Source: Dryocola clanedunensis subsp. sulfonylureivorans
GTDB taxonomy: Bacteria > Pseudomonadota > Gammaproteobacteria > Enterobacterales > Enterobacteriaceae
Length of the DNA stretch: 64,000 nucleotides
Direction of reading: 5' to 3'
NCBI RefSeq assembly: GCF_016756775.1
Contig: NZ_JAERMU010000012.1
Location: forward strand, 115,313-179,312
Shown in pieces: positions 15,476 through 24,981 of this stretch (the first letter of the stretch is position 1; the number at the start of each line of letters is the position of its first letter). The notes beneath the pieces are model-generated. The model was given only the letters and a program-made list of their open reading frames with translations. It was not told the DNA's origin and ran no database searches. The position numbers were made by a program, and so were the translations under genes.

Positions 15476-18205
15476 CTACCAGTCAAATGCCTCAATTCTT
15501 AATTCAAAAATGTCGTGAATATAGCCAATCTCGGCAACCGGTAACGCAACATTATATAAATTCTTGAGCTGCTGAAAAGAGTGGTTAACCATCGTAATAA
15601 ATTTACCATGCTGGCTGTTAAACTCGGCGAGGTTCTTATAATGCGTAATCTCATTGCGCATCACTAACCTTTCAATCATGCAGCTTAAGTGAACATATAA
15701 GCCAAGCGTTAAATTATTATTAAAAGTAAAGCCCAGCGTGTTTTGCCACTCGGCAATAATTGTTTCAATATGCCCCATGGTTTTCGCGGCATTAAGGATC
15801 GTGAGCGAATTAACAACGTTATGCAAAGAGAATTCACGCACCATATTTTTATTAATCAGCTCGATTTGCTTATTATTAAGATAATCACTCAATAGCTGCG
15901 TTAGATGTGCGTAGCCCTTTTCGCCAAGCAGCTCTTCAATGCCCACCCAGGGGACGCCCGCAAGCTGGGGATCGTGTGTCCCGACCACGGCTATCACCTC
16001 ATACTGATTGAGCAGAGATGCCGCCATCTGGCTGCTCTTGAGCCGGATGTATTCGCAGGCGATGATATGGATATCAAAGTCGGTCAGCTGGCTTTTTTCC
16101 ATCAGCGTCTTGAACTTAAAGGCTGTTCCGATACCGGTGATGCAGGAAACCAGCAGTACACGTTTCTTTTTCTTCTCGGGCCAGTACAGATCCCAGCTTG
16201 ACTGATTAAGCGGGACTATCTCCTCGGCGATCTGTTCAATACTTTTTTGCGCCACGATTTCGCTGGCAATATTCAGTGCCAGACGGGTTGTCACATTGTT
16301 CACCACCACCAGCGGCCCCTGAATCACACCCAGCAGGGCATCGGCAATCTCTTTACTGTATCCCATATCTATCAGCACCATCACCCCGGCCTGGGTATCG
16401 GTATGCTTCAGATAGTCGACAATCGATCGGCTGACGTCACTGAAAGCGACCTCCATTGGCATGTCCATCGCCTGGTATATTTTCTCGCCGATCAGACGGT
16501 TTGATAATCCGGCGATGCTGCTGGCGGTAGAGTAGCCGTGAGCGATAATCACCGCCTTCACTTTGCCATGGGTGGTGGCGTCAATGGCATTATTTACGAT
16601 GGCAGCAATTGCCACCTGGTCGAGCGTATCAATAAGCAGATCGTACTTGTTGACGACGACAGAGAGTAACTTCCTGGTAATGCGCTGGGCTAATCCCGAA
16701 GAGTCCTCCAGCCAGCGCAGCATAACCTGCCGCGCTGCGGTTGACGTTTCTCGCGGGGTCAGAGGAAGGCTGGTCAGGTAGCGCCCGGTCAGATAAGCAA
16801 ATTCGGCGTTCAAATCCAGATCGTAATTGGCTGCCAGCGCCTTACCCACGTCTTCAATAAACCGTAGCCGCTTATCCTGGTGTGAAACGGTACTTTCTTT
16901 ATTCATTAAGGCATCAAGGTAGAACGTGACATTCTGATAGGTCAGCTTCTCAAACATACGAATGCTGATATCGTCCCGGTCCAGCTCTTCACACAGCCCG
17001 CAGATATTTTCTGTCAGCCTCCGGTACGCCTGGTGCTGCACAGGAACCAGCGGAAAGATGCCTCTGTCGCGATATATCATTATCCGCCCTGGCGATTCCA
17101 TCAGGCTAAAAGGCCTCTCTGACACAATCTCATCGGGCAGATGCCCGGCTTTGACTTCAAGCACCTCCCCCTCGCGCTGACCGAACGTCCATGCGCTGGC
17201 ACAAACATTACGAATCAGATTCTCAAGCCCGCCGACGTTGCCTTCCAGCGTTTTTTGCATCAGCAGGCTGACAATTTCTTCGTCAAGCGCAAGGTCGTGG
17301 TCCAGCCTTTGCGCCTCGCTGCGGAAAAAATGCTGGATAAACGCCAGCCGCTCGTGCTGTCCCCGCTCCGCAACGGGCAGAATCTGGACGATGACAGGGA
17401 TCCGGCGAATAAAAGTCGCAAGAAAGTGTTTTTCCAGATCCTCAGTAGAGGCGAAAATCAGCCGCACCGTTGCGCAAAGCTCCTCCCTGCTGTCGCCCAG
17501 CCGTCGCCAGCTGCCGCTATCCATAAAATGGAATAACTTCTCCTGGCCTTCAGGCGGTAAGCGGTGAACTTCATCGATAAACAGTATGCCCCCATTACTG
17601 GTCTCTATCAGACCTGCAACCTCCCGATCGGCTCCGGTAAATGCGCCTTTCACATGGCCAAATAGCTTTGAGGTCAGCAGCTCCGGGTTATTAGCATACT
17701 CGGCGCAGTTGAAGACGGTAAAGGGGGCGTCAGAGGACAAAATTCCCTGTTCAATGGCGTACTGCCAGAGGCGGCGAGCGAGAAAGCTCTTTCCCGTTCC
17801 CGTCGGCCCGTGAAGCAACAAGGGCAGCCCGGCGCCGGGGTAGCTGATTGCCGCCTTGCACTGGCGCAGCGCATCCTGCAGGCTTCCCTGAGCGCCAATC
17901 AGCAATTCGAGATTATCCTGACGTTCCTCGTACAGTGCCTGCAGCGAGGGATATTCCCGATGCCGCACCGCAAGATGATGTTGGGTACGCAGTACCTCAA
18001 CGGGCAAAAAAAGGACCGGGCGTCCATTGACCTTGATAACCCGTTGTTCCCGATGCAGATTGTTAAGATGGTGACTGATGATGCTACGTTTTTGTTTAAG
18101 GCTGCTGGCAATCGTCATCGCGCTGAATTCGCTCAGCGCTTCTGTAGTGAGCGGTAGCCTGATGAGACGCTGCTCAAGCTGACGAAATACTGACTCCTTA
18201 TTCAT
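15476..18205 (-). CDS. gfrR: LevR/DgaR-type sigma-54 activator with PRD and PTS domains (GfrR-like)
   Basis: The 909-residue regulator has an N-terminal HTH, then an AAA+ domain with Walker A GPTGTGKS near residue 133 and the sigma-54 contact loop GAFTGA near residue 194. PTS regulation domains and IIA-Man/IIB-like segments (HGYSTASSIAGL region) follow. It should sense the phosphorylation state of the PTS and activate the sigma-54 promoter at 10737. ATG at 18205 (MNKESVFRQ) is preferred over TTG at 18223 because GGGGA precedes it. It is convergent with the operon it is likely to control. Confidence 0.87.
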   Translation of the reverse strand: MNKESVFRQLEQRLIRLPLTTEALSEFSAMTIASSLKQKRSIISHHLNNLHREQRVIKVNGRPVLFLPVEVLRTQHHLAVRHREYPSLQALYEERQDNLELLIGAQGSLQDALRQCKAAISYPGAGLPLLLHGPTGTGKSFLARRLWQYAIEQGILSSDAPFTVFNCAEYANNPELLTSKLFGHVKGAFTGADREVAGLIETSNGGILFIDEVHRLPPEGQEKLFHFMDSGSWRRLGDSREELCATVRLIFASTEDLEKHFLATFIRRIPVIVQILPVAERGQHERLAFIQHFFRSEAQRLDHDLALDEEIVSLLMQKTLEGNVGGLENLIRNVCASAWTFGQREGEVLEVKAGHLPDEIVSERPFSLMESPGRIMIYRDRGIFPLVPVQHQAYRRLTENICGLCEELDRDDISIRMFEKLTYQNVTFYLDALMNKESTVSHQDKRLRFIEDVGKALAANYDLDLNAEFAYLTGRYLTSLPLTPRETSTAARQVMLRWLEDSSGLAQRITRKLLSVVVNKYDLLIDTLDQVAIAAIVNNAIDATTHGKVKAVIIAHGYSTASSIAGLSNRLIGEKIYQAMDMPMEVAFSDVSRSIVDYLKHTDTQAGVMVLIDMGYSKEIADALLGVIQGPLVVVNNVTTRLALNIASEIVAQKSIEQIAEEIVPLNQSSWDLYWPEKKKKRVLLVSCITGIGTAFKFKTLMEKSQLTDFDIHIIACEYIRLKSSQMAASLLNQYEVIAVVGTHDPQLAGVPWVGIEELLGEKGYAHLTQLLSDYLNNKQIELINKNMVREFSLHNVVNSLTILNAAKTMGHIETIIAEWQNTLGFTFNNNLTLGLYVHLSCMIERLVMRNEITHYKNLAEFNSQHGKFITMVNHSFQQLKNLYNVALPVAEIGYIHDIFELRIEAFDW

Positions 18206-18353
18206 CACTTTTTCCCCTGCCAAACGCTGGAGATTCGCTTATACGACAAATTAAACGCAGCGTCACAGGGGGCGCCCACATTTCTGGAAATACACTATTT
18301 TTCAGTGAATCAGGGCCAGTGGGCTCCTGGGAGGACGCCACTGACCTTTAACA

Positions 18354-18466
18354 TTAAGGCTTCCTGAACAGCGCCATGCTGCGCCCTTCCAGCTCAAAAT
18401 CATCTTCCTGGTCAACGACGATGCCCGGATCAGCTGATACAGAAGGACTTAATCCCAGCACCCAGG
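18354..18466 (-). pseudogene. C-terminal scrap of a carbohydrate-active enzyme gene
   Basis: An open stretch ends in TAA (18354-18356) and reads, in part, GLSPSVSADPGIVVDQ and FELEGRSMALFRKP. The pattern ending EGRSMALFR resembles the last beta-strands of GH13-type debranching enzymes, but it is too short to assign. There is no start codon and the frame breaks at the junction with the next scrap. The rest of the 18224-18353 gap holds the gfrR promoter region and a weak CAGTGG/CCACTG dyad. Confidence 0.4.
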
Positions 18467-18471
18467 TGGGC

Positions 18472-18543
18472 CTGAGCACGCTGCATATTATTAACGGCGA
18501 CAGCTATCGCACATTCATGCAGTCTCGGAGCACCACTTTTTAA
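18472..18543 (+). pseudogene. C-terminal scrap of a CscR-like LacI regulator
   Basis: The frame reads LSTLHIINGDSYRTF and ends at TAA (18541-18543). The DNA is nearly identical over about 35 bp to the cscR 3' end at 33957-33992 in this same window (LSALHIINGDSHRD). Only the tail of the gene remains, so it is a fragment left by recombination or deletion. Confidence 0.6.
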
Positions 18544-19699
18544 TGACCGATACGAATTATGGGTTTGATTGTTTTGCCCCGCTCGCTGTCTTTTGCCGCC
18601 TGATTAATCTCCTCGAAAGGATAAAAGCGCATCAGTTTATCCATCGGGAAGCGCCCCTGGAGATAAAGATCCACAAGCTGCGGGATAAAGATATCGGGAA
18701 TGCTATCGCCCTCGACGATCCCGCGCAGCACTTTGCAATTTTGCATGACATCGTTCATATCCAGCTCAAAGGTCGTTCCCGGTTTTGAGGCTCCGACGAT
18801 GCCGCAGGTGCCACGCGGGCGCAGCGCTTCGACGGCCGCACGCACAACGTCGGCTCGCCCCGTAGATTCCAGACTGAAGTCAACTCCCTTGCCTGTAATA
18901 CGCTGTATGGCGACAACAGGCTCTTCCTCATGGCTGTTGATGATATGCGTCGCGCCCAGCTCCATCGCCAGTTCCAGCCTCTCCGCCACCACATCTACAG
19001 CGATGATTGTCGTAGCGCCGGCAACGACGGCGGCCATTACACCGCTTAAACCTACCGTTCCACCGCCAAAAGCAGCGAACGAGCTGCCCGCTCCCACCTT
19101 CAGGGCATTCAGCACGGCACCTGCACCGGTCTGTATGCCGCAGCCTAATGGGCCAAGCATCTCCAGCGGTGCATCGGCGCGCACCTTCACCACATTACGC
19201 TGATTGACCACCGCAAAGGCGGCAAAAGATGATTGACCACCGCAAAGGCGGCAAAAGATGATTGACCAAAAAAGCGATCGTGCAGCAGCTGACCATCCTC
19301 GCCACAGAGGGCATGACTACCATCGCGGCGCTGACCAGAAAAATTCAGCTCATTGAATTTTTCACAGCTTGCCGGGGATCCTTCCAGACAGGGACGGCAG
19401 GTGCCACAGGATAAATATGTCAGTACGACATGATCACCCTCGGCAACTTTATGAACTTGCTGGCCGACGGCAACGACCACTCCCGCCCCCTCATGCCCAA
19501 GCACAACGGGTTGTGGCACAGGATAGAGCTGGTCACGGGCGACCATATCGGTATGGCACATACCCGTTGCAACGATGCGCACCAGTACCTCATGTTGTTG
19601 TAGTGTATTGAGACGGACCGTTTCCAGTTCAAACGCCCCCCCAGGACGACGGACTACGGCAGCCTGAAAGGGATCAGGGTGGACATGATTATCAGACAT
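18540..19699 (-). pseudogene. zinc alcohol dehydrogenase, frameshifted by a 29-bp duplication
   Basis: The two reading frames (19699-19187 and 19211-18540) together make an MDR-family zinc alcohol dehydrogenase of about 376 residues, similar to aryl/benzyl alcohol dehydrogenases. The catalytic-zinc region GMCHTDM, the GHEGAGVV motif and the structural-zinc cysteines CGTCRPC are in the first part; a nucleotide-binding [13 protein letters not shown] loop is in the second. A 29-bp tandem duplication at 19202-19259 shifts the frame in the middle; removing one copy restores [30 protein letters not shown] precedes the ATG. It is last in an operon with the ThDP enzyme and AEC permease. Confidence 0.85.
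19202..19268. repeat. 29-bp tandem duplication inside the dehydrogenase gene
   Basis: Two identical 29-bp units (19202-19230 and 19231-19259), beginning GATTGACCACCGC, are followed by a 9-bp partial copy (19260-19268). Since 29 is not a multiple of three, the gene is frameshifted. The exact identity of the units suggests a recent slippage or recombination event, which could revert. Confidence 0.95.
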
Positions 19700-19720
19700 A
19701 TCTCCTCCTTGTGTTGTACG

Positions 19721-21430
19721 CTATTTTTCCAGAGCGACATCAACCAGCACTGAACAATGCCGGGTATGAATAATGTTGACCGCTTCCTCAAGGGTAGCCA
19801 GCAGCGCCTCTGCGCGATTAACCGCAAGCGCAGCAGCCCCGCCCGAGGCAGCAATCGCGGACATATCTGGGGAAGAGGTAAAGGACGTCGCCGGGATCTG
19901 CGCCATGTTTGCCGCATAGCCCTCCGGGTAAAGCGCCAGGGTGCCGCCAGCCACCGCACCCCATCCTGAATTATTGCCAACCACGACCAGCACCGGCAGC
20001 CTCAATATTTGCGCAATGTGGTGGCAAACCGCCGGGTTTGAAAACAGATAAGATCCATCTCCGACTGCAGCAATAATTAAGCCGTCGCGGTCGGCAAGCT
20101 GTAGCCCAAGCGCAATGGGAAAAGCCTCGCCAAGCCCACCTGACAGCGCCTCCTGATAATAACTGTCTGCCCGTGTCAGCCCGGTAAACTCCAGAAGCGT
20201 GGTCAGCTCAGAGACGATTTTACCGTGATATTTGTTGGCAACGATGCCCAGGCAATGGCTCAGCCAGGGTTTGCCGATGGGGCCGCGGCTTGCGGCATTA
20301 ATCATGCAGTCCCGCTGATAGCGCGCTTCTTCGTGATGCTTTACCACTTGCGCATAGCGTTCTTCCACCCTGCTTTGTTTTAGAGCGCCTGCGGGTTTTA
20401 GCGCCTCGGCCAGCAGCCTGAAAATGGTGTCAGTGTCGCCCGCGAGATTGACATCAGCCTGATACCCTCTTACCGGGTAGCGTGAAAATAACGGGTCGGG
20501 TCCAAGCTGGATGACCTTGCAGGCCGGGCTGATATTTATGTCATCGATCATCCACGGCGCCTGCGAATCCACCACAATCACAAGGTCAGCTTTTGACAGC
20601 CAATAATCTGGCTCATTACCGGCATACATAGGGTGCCCGGCGGACAGCGTGACTTCGGTCCCCCAATATTCCACCACCGGGATAGACCACTCCTCAACCA
20701 ACGCGCTGATAAGTTCAAATGCTGTCCGGCCTCGTGCCCCCCGCTGAGAGAAAATGACCGGACAGCGGGCACCGGCAATAAGCGAAGCGGCGGCAGCAAG
20801 CGAATCAGGCGTTGGAGCATATGAAACTGGCTGCTGAGAAGGGCCAGCGTGGAGGAATGAATCCTCGACGTCGAAGGTTTCACACAGGGGCTCACGCGGT
20901 AAACTTAGATAGACAGGGCCTCTGGGTAATGAACTGGCAATCGCCCATGCGCGGTCGATATGTTCCCCGACCTGGTCTGCCAGACGTAATTCGAAATCCC
21001 ATTTAACCGATTCCCTTACCAGCGCGGCCTGGTCGCGCATTTCCTGTCCATAGCCAATTGGCGTGTTGCGGCAGCCGAAATGCGAATGCTCGCTAATGGG
21101 CGTGCGCCCACCGAAGATCAGAACCGGGATATTATTACACGCCAGATTAATCACTCCGCAGGCGGCATTTGCCAGCCCTACATTGGTATGCACCATAACG
21201 GCCTGCACTTTACCTGTTGCCAGGTAATAGCCGTGCGCCATACCGATGGCGGCATTTTCATGGGGACAGACGACCAGTTCCGGTACTTTTTGTCGCTCGC
21301 TTATTGCCTGGGCATACGCCTCCACCAGCGGAGGATAGTCGGTACCCGAATTAATAAAAATAAACTCAACGCCGAGCGCCTGCAGACGATGTAAAATCAT
21401 CGCTGCGGCGGAAACCTTAACCAATGCCAT
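19721..21430 (-). CDS. thiamine-diphosphate-dependent decarboxylase/synthase family enzyme
   Basis: The 569-residue protein belongs to the acetolactate synthase / benzoylformate decarboxylase superfamily. The ThDP-activating glutamate is visible in CPHENAAIGMAHGYYLATGK (E58), and the cofactor motif runs from GDGSYLFSNP to VVVGNNSGWG in the C-terminal part. With an aryl-type alcohol dehydrogenase 21 bp downstream, a decarboxylase acting on a 2-oxo acid to give an aldehyde is plausible. The substrate cannot be named. The gene lies between the AEC permease and the dehydrogenase in one apparent operon. Confidence 0.82.
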   Translation of the reverse strand: MALVKVSAAAMILHRLQALGVEFIFINSGTDYPPLVEAYAQAISERQKVPELVVCPHENAAIGMAHGYYLATGKVQAVMVHTNVGLANAACGVINLACNNIPVLIFGGRTPISEHSHFGCRNTPIGYGQEMRDQAALVRESVKWDFELRLADQVGEHIDRAWAIASSLPRGPVYLSLPREPLCETFDVEDSFLHAGPSQQPVSYAPTPDSLAAAASLIAGARCPVIFSQRGARGRTAFELISALVEEWSIPVVEYWGTEVTLSAGHPMYAGNEPDYWLSKADLVIVVDSQAPWMIDDINISPACKVIQLGPDPLFSRYPVRGYQADVNLAGDTDTIFRLLAEALKPAGALKQSRVEERYAQVVKHHEEARYQRDCMINAASRGPIGKPWLSHCLGIVANKYHGKIVSELTTLLEFTGLTRADSYYQEALSGGLGEAFPIALGLQLADRDGLIIAAVGDGSYLFSNPAVCHHIAQILRLPVLVVVGNNSGWGAVAGGTLALYPEGYAANMAQIPATSFTSSPDMSAIAASGGAAALAVNRAEALLATLEEAVNIIHTRHCSVLVDVALEK

Positions 21431-21456
21431 AACGACACCTCATTAAATAATTTTTA

Positions 21457-22395
21457 TTAAAAAGTCAGGAAAATAAACGCCCCCATTGTCAGGATCGACA
21501 AAATAATACTCAGCGCCATTGTTGAAGCCATCTCCTGCTCGCCGGTTTTATATTGCATCGCAATAATAATGGCGATGGATCCCACCGGAATAGCCATAGT
21601 CAATACGACCTGTTTTATCTGTTCCATAGATAATCCCAGGGCAGAAAGGATAAAAAAACAGGCGCCCGGCACGATAATATTTCTGGCAATAACGGTAATG
21701 ATGGTTGGTACCGTTATCAAGATACTTCGCGAGTAAAGGACAATACCGGCTGAAAACAATGCCAGACCGCCGGTGGCTTTACCAAGCAGACCAAGCGCCA
21801 TGGCGACTGTTTCGGGAATATGAACGTTGAGGATAACCAGAAGCAAAGCCAGTACCGGTGACCAGACGACGGGCTGCTTGACGGCATCGATGACGCTACC
21901 GATGAAAGAGCTATTCTTTTTATCCCCTGCGCCCCAGGACATTAAGATCATCACCAGAGGGAGCTGGAAAACATTCTGAGTAATACTGGATACGGTAATC
22001 AGAGACGCGCTGACCGTCCCGAATAAAAATGCCAGTACCGATGTACCAATAAACGGCACGGCGGGGGAACCAATAGCCAGCGCCTGCAGAGTACTTAACG
22101 AGAGATCGCGCTTGAAAATATAACGAATAATAATTAACGGCAGGACAAAACTGATGATTAACGCAACAACAATGGCGGCAGCAACAGGCCCCATGCTCAT
22201 CACCACGCTACGCGGCGTCATGACCATGTTGCTGAAGATACTCAACGGTAACGCATAGAGCATAACCAGCTTATTAATTGCCCCCGCCTGCTCCCAGGCA
22301 AAATCATTACGCTTACCGCTAATATAGCCAAGGAGCACGGTGACAACCACCGGTAAAATAGCACCAGGTATCAAAATAAAATTTCTGCTTTCCAT
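21457..22395 (-). CDS. AEC-family permease
   Basis: A 312-residue membrane protein of the auxin efflux carrier (AEC) family, with about ten membrane segments in two blocks around a polar middle loop (SWGAGDKKNSS, near residue 155). Bacterial members move small carboxylates such as malonate, malate or lactate. ATG at 22395 (MESRNFILIPGA) is preferred to TTG at 22416. It is the first gene of the operon with the ThDP enzyme (26 bp downstream), so it may import that enzyme's 2-oxo acid substrate. LysR is divergent. Confidence 0.82.
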   Translation of the reverse strand: MESRNFILIPGAILPVVVTVLLGYISGKRNDFAWEQAGAINKLVMLYALPLSIFSNMVMTPRSVVMSMGPVAAAIVVALIISFVLPLIIIRYIFKRDLSLSTLQALAIGSPAVPFIGTSVLAFLFGTVSASLITVSSITQNVFQLPLVMILMSWGAGDKKNSSFIGSVIDAVKQPVVWSPVLALLLVILNVHIPETVAMALGLLGKATGGLALFSAGIVLYSRSILITVPTIITVIARNIIVPGACFFILSALGLSMEQIKQVVLTMAIPVGSIAIIIAMQYKTGEQEMASTMALSIILSILTMGAFIFLTF

Positions 22396-22593
22396 AATAA
22401 AATTTTCCCATAGCAATCCATACTGTTCCAGAAATAAAAACAGAACTTGCTTTTAACTATCACGATGAGCTTTTAATGCGATCCCCCTGATAATAAAATT
22501 TATTTTGACCGCCCTCGAAATCAGGTGATTAATCATAAGGTAGAATTGCTGTGAAATATAATGCAGAAATGTACTGTTTAATGAGTATTTGTC

Positions 22594-23481
22594 ATGCCTA
22601 TCAAAATGAAACAGATTCAGGCCTTTCTTCAGGTGTCCAGCGACGGAAACTTTACCCTGGCCGCGGAGAAACTGGGTATTACCCAGTCAGGCCTGAGCCG
22701 CCTGTTGGCGGGTCTTGAGTCAGATCTGGAAACGCTTTTATTCGAAAGACACAAGCATGGCGTTTCATTGAGCGAGGCTGGCGCTGCCTTTCTTCCGCAC
22801 GCGCTGACAATGATGAATACCGAACGAAAAGCGCGACAGGAGCTGGCGTTGCTGAATGGCTCCGGGAAAGGAATAGTACGAGTGGGATGCGTAGCCAGTT
22901 TTCTGTCGAGTCATTTTATTGACAAGATCAATAGCTTCCACCAGGCCTGCCCGGATGTGCATATAAAAATTCTCGACAGAATTGACTCTGAGCTCTTCAA
23001 GCTTCTCTTGCTGCATGAGATTGACCTCGCCGTCTGTGGCCAGTTACCTCATGACGAAAAAGTTCTGGCACGAGGAAAAATAAACTTTCAGGACCGTTTT
23101 CGTATCATATCCCGAAGCGACCACCCGTTGCAGAGCGTAAAAAACCTGAGCCTGCACGATCTGAAGACCTACGACTGGATCATGCCCCCAATGGACAGTA
23201 CGCCTGTGCGAATTTTATCCGGCGTTTATAGTGAAAATAATATCCCTGTTCCACAACCGATCGTTGAGTGCGCATCTTCGGCAGCGATAAAATCATTTAT
23301 TTGTCATACCGATCTGTTAACCCTGATGCCAGCCCCCATTTATCGTCTGGAGGAAGCGACAGGTCTGATTAAACCGCTGGCAATAGATAACAGCGAATTT
23401 GTCAGAGATTTCCATATTTACAGCCACTATGGCGTGCTTTCCGGCACCTCTTTGAAATTTATCCAGTTTCTAAAAATGTGA
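22594..23481 (+). CDS. LysR-family regulator of the AEC/ThDP operon
   Basis: The 295-residue LysR regulator has the helix-turn-helix FTLAAEKLGITQSGLSRLLAG at residues 20-40 and a standard effector-binding domain after it. It is divergent from the AEC-ThDP-dehydrogenase operon across a 198-bp gap, the usual arrangement for a regulator and its target. The inducer is not deducible. Its start is MPIKMKQIQAFLQV; no frameshift is seen. Confidence 0.87.
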   Translation: MPIKMKQIQAFLQVSSDGNFTLAAEKLGITQSGLSRLLAGLESDLETLLFERHKHGVSLSEAGAAFLPHALTMMNTERKARQELALLNGSGKGIVRVGCVASFLSSHFIDKINSFHQACPDVHIKILDRIDSELFKLLLLHEIDLAVCGQLPHDEKVLARGKINFQDRFRIISRSDHPLQSVKNLSLHDLKTYDWIMPPMDSTPVRILSGVYSENNIPVPQPIVECASSAAIKSFICHTDLLTLMPAPIYRLEEATGLIKPLAIDNSEFVRDFHIYSHYGVLSGTSLKFIQFLKM

Positions 23482-23591
23482 TCTTCTGCGCGCCACGGCA
23501 AAAAATGGTGCGGAAGTGGGTATTGGGTATAGGGTGTATTAGCTCAGACCGGGATATCACGCACCTCCGCTGCCGCGTGATATCCCTCTGC

Positions 23592-24947
23592 TTAGCTCAG
23601 GGGAACGGGTGTAGCCCTGAACGCATTCGCCGTTTTGTCCATGACAACCTGGCCGTCACTGCCTGAATCCAGCACGGTATTCTGACTTGACGCCGGGTCT
23701 ATCTGCACGGTGGTAACGTCCAGCGCCTGTAGCCCTTCTCGCGCCAGAAGCGCGCTTACCTGCGTCGAATAACAGGAGCCTGCCGCAGCAGACGAAGCCT
23801 GCGAGACTTCAGTGGTGGCGACGATATGGTTATCAGAGATGTAGTTTCCCTGCCCTGCCACCACGCGAATAATCACCGGCGTTGCGCCAGCCGGGGTGAT
23901 GTACTGTTTCTCAATAGTTTCCGAAATATGGTTGGCAATAATCGAGTTGCTATCGCCGCTGATATTCAGCAGGCCATATAAATCATCGAGGCCGTTGTTA
24001 TACGCCTGCATAGGCCCCCACGGCTCGCGCTCCCGGAAGAAATGGTTGGCCGTTACCAGGTTCTCCGAGCAGTTTTCACTGAACACCAGCATCCCCGGAT
24101 AAAACGAGTGGAAGCGGTTGCTGCTGATGGAAGAGCGCACCACACCGGAAAACTGCACGCTGCTTTTCCCGCGCGGGAAGATGTTATTGGCAGTGATTAG
24201 CAGCCCGCCGAAGTTCTGCGCAAATATCGAATAGCCCCGGTAGCCTGCGCCAATCAGGTTATCCGTAATTTTTGAGGCCTGGCCCGCCTCTCGCAGTTCG
24301 ATGCAGTTGCCGCATTCCGCGATGAAGTTGTTGTGGATCGCCAGCGCGTCGGCGTTGTAGATGGTCACGCCGTGCTCCAGATAAACCAGCCCCATGCCGT
24401 TGATGCGGAACGAGTCCTGCGCGCTGGCGATGTAGATGCCGGTCTTGCCGTTGAGATAGGTGTTTTCCGGGTCGTTGTTGCCTGAGCCATCGTCCACAAA
24501 ATGCAGGCCGTCGATGCAAAAATCACTGAATTCAACCGAGCTGATACGCGGATCTCCGTCGCGGGCGACGTAAAATGCGGCGCCAGCCGACTCCTCTGCG
24601 TCCGCCTCCGGCGCGAGCTTAACCAGTATGCGGCTTCCGCCCGGCCAGAGCTCGTGCCAGTTTGGCCACTCGCTCTGCGGGGTATTAAAGCGGATGCTCG
24701 AAGAGGTGAACCCGTGCCCGCTGCCCATAATTTTCAGGTAGCTGATGTCTATCACAACCTGGGTCAGCAGGGGGTAGTCACCCGGCGGAATATAAATGAC
24801 CGCGCCGGGCTTACCGCCATCGTTGACGTCGGTCTCGGTTTGCCTGCTTTTAATATCAGCGATGATGCTGTTAATAACCTCGCCAACATCCTCGCAGGGG
24901 TTGCCCTGATGCCACTGCGTGACATCGTAATAGTTGTTGCTCGACAT
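23592..24947 (-). CDS. GH91 beta-helix enzyme, difructose-anhydride-III hydrolase or inulin fructotransferase
   Basis: The 451-residue right-handed beta-helix protein resembles DFA-III-forming inulin fructotransferases (GH91), for example VGEVINSIIADIKSRQ, GKPGAVIYIPPGDYPL and ISYLKIMGSGHGFTSSS. D200 and E211 are 11 residues apart, the spacing of the catalytic pair in characterised family members. ATG at 24947 follows GAAGGA. There is no signal peptide, unlike many secreted inulin fructotransferases, so cytoplasmic action is expected. That favours hydrolysis of imported DFA III to inulobiose over attack on inulin. A GPH symporter gene lies 34 bp upstream. Confidence 0.85.
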   Translation of the reverse strand: MSSNNYYDVTQWHQGNPCEDVGEVINSIIADIKSRQTETDVNDGGKPGAVIYIPPGDYPLLTQVVIDISYLKIMGSGHGFTSSSIRFNTPQSEWPNWHELWPGGSRILVKLAPEADAEESAGAAFYVARDGDPRISSVEFSDFCIDGLHFVDDGSGNNDPENTYLNGKTGIYIASAQDSFRINGMGLVYLEHGVTIYNADALAIHNNFIAECGNCIELREAGQASKITDNLIGAGYRGYSIFAQNFGGLLITANNIFPRGKSSVQFSGVVRSSISSNRFHSFYPGMLVFSENCSENLVTANHFFREREPWGPMQAYNNGLDDLYGLLNISGDSNSIIANHISETIEKQYITPAGATPVIIRVVAGQGNYISDNHIVATTEVSQASSAAAGSCYSTQVSALLAREGLQALDVTTVQIDPASSQNTVLDSGSDGQVVMDKTANAFRATPVPLS

Positions 24948-24981
24948 TCTTTGATTCCTTCTTTGACGGTAATACACTTAA

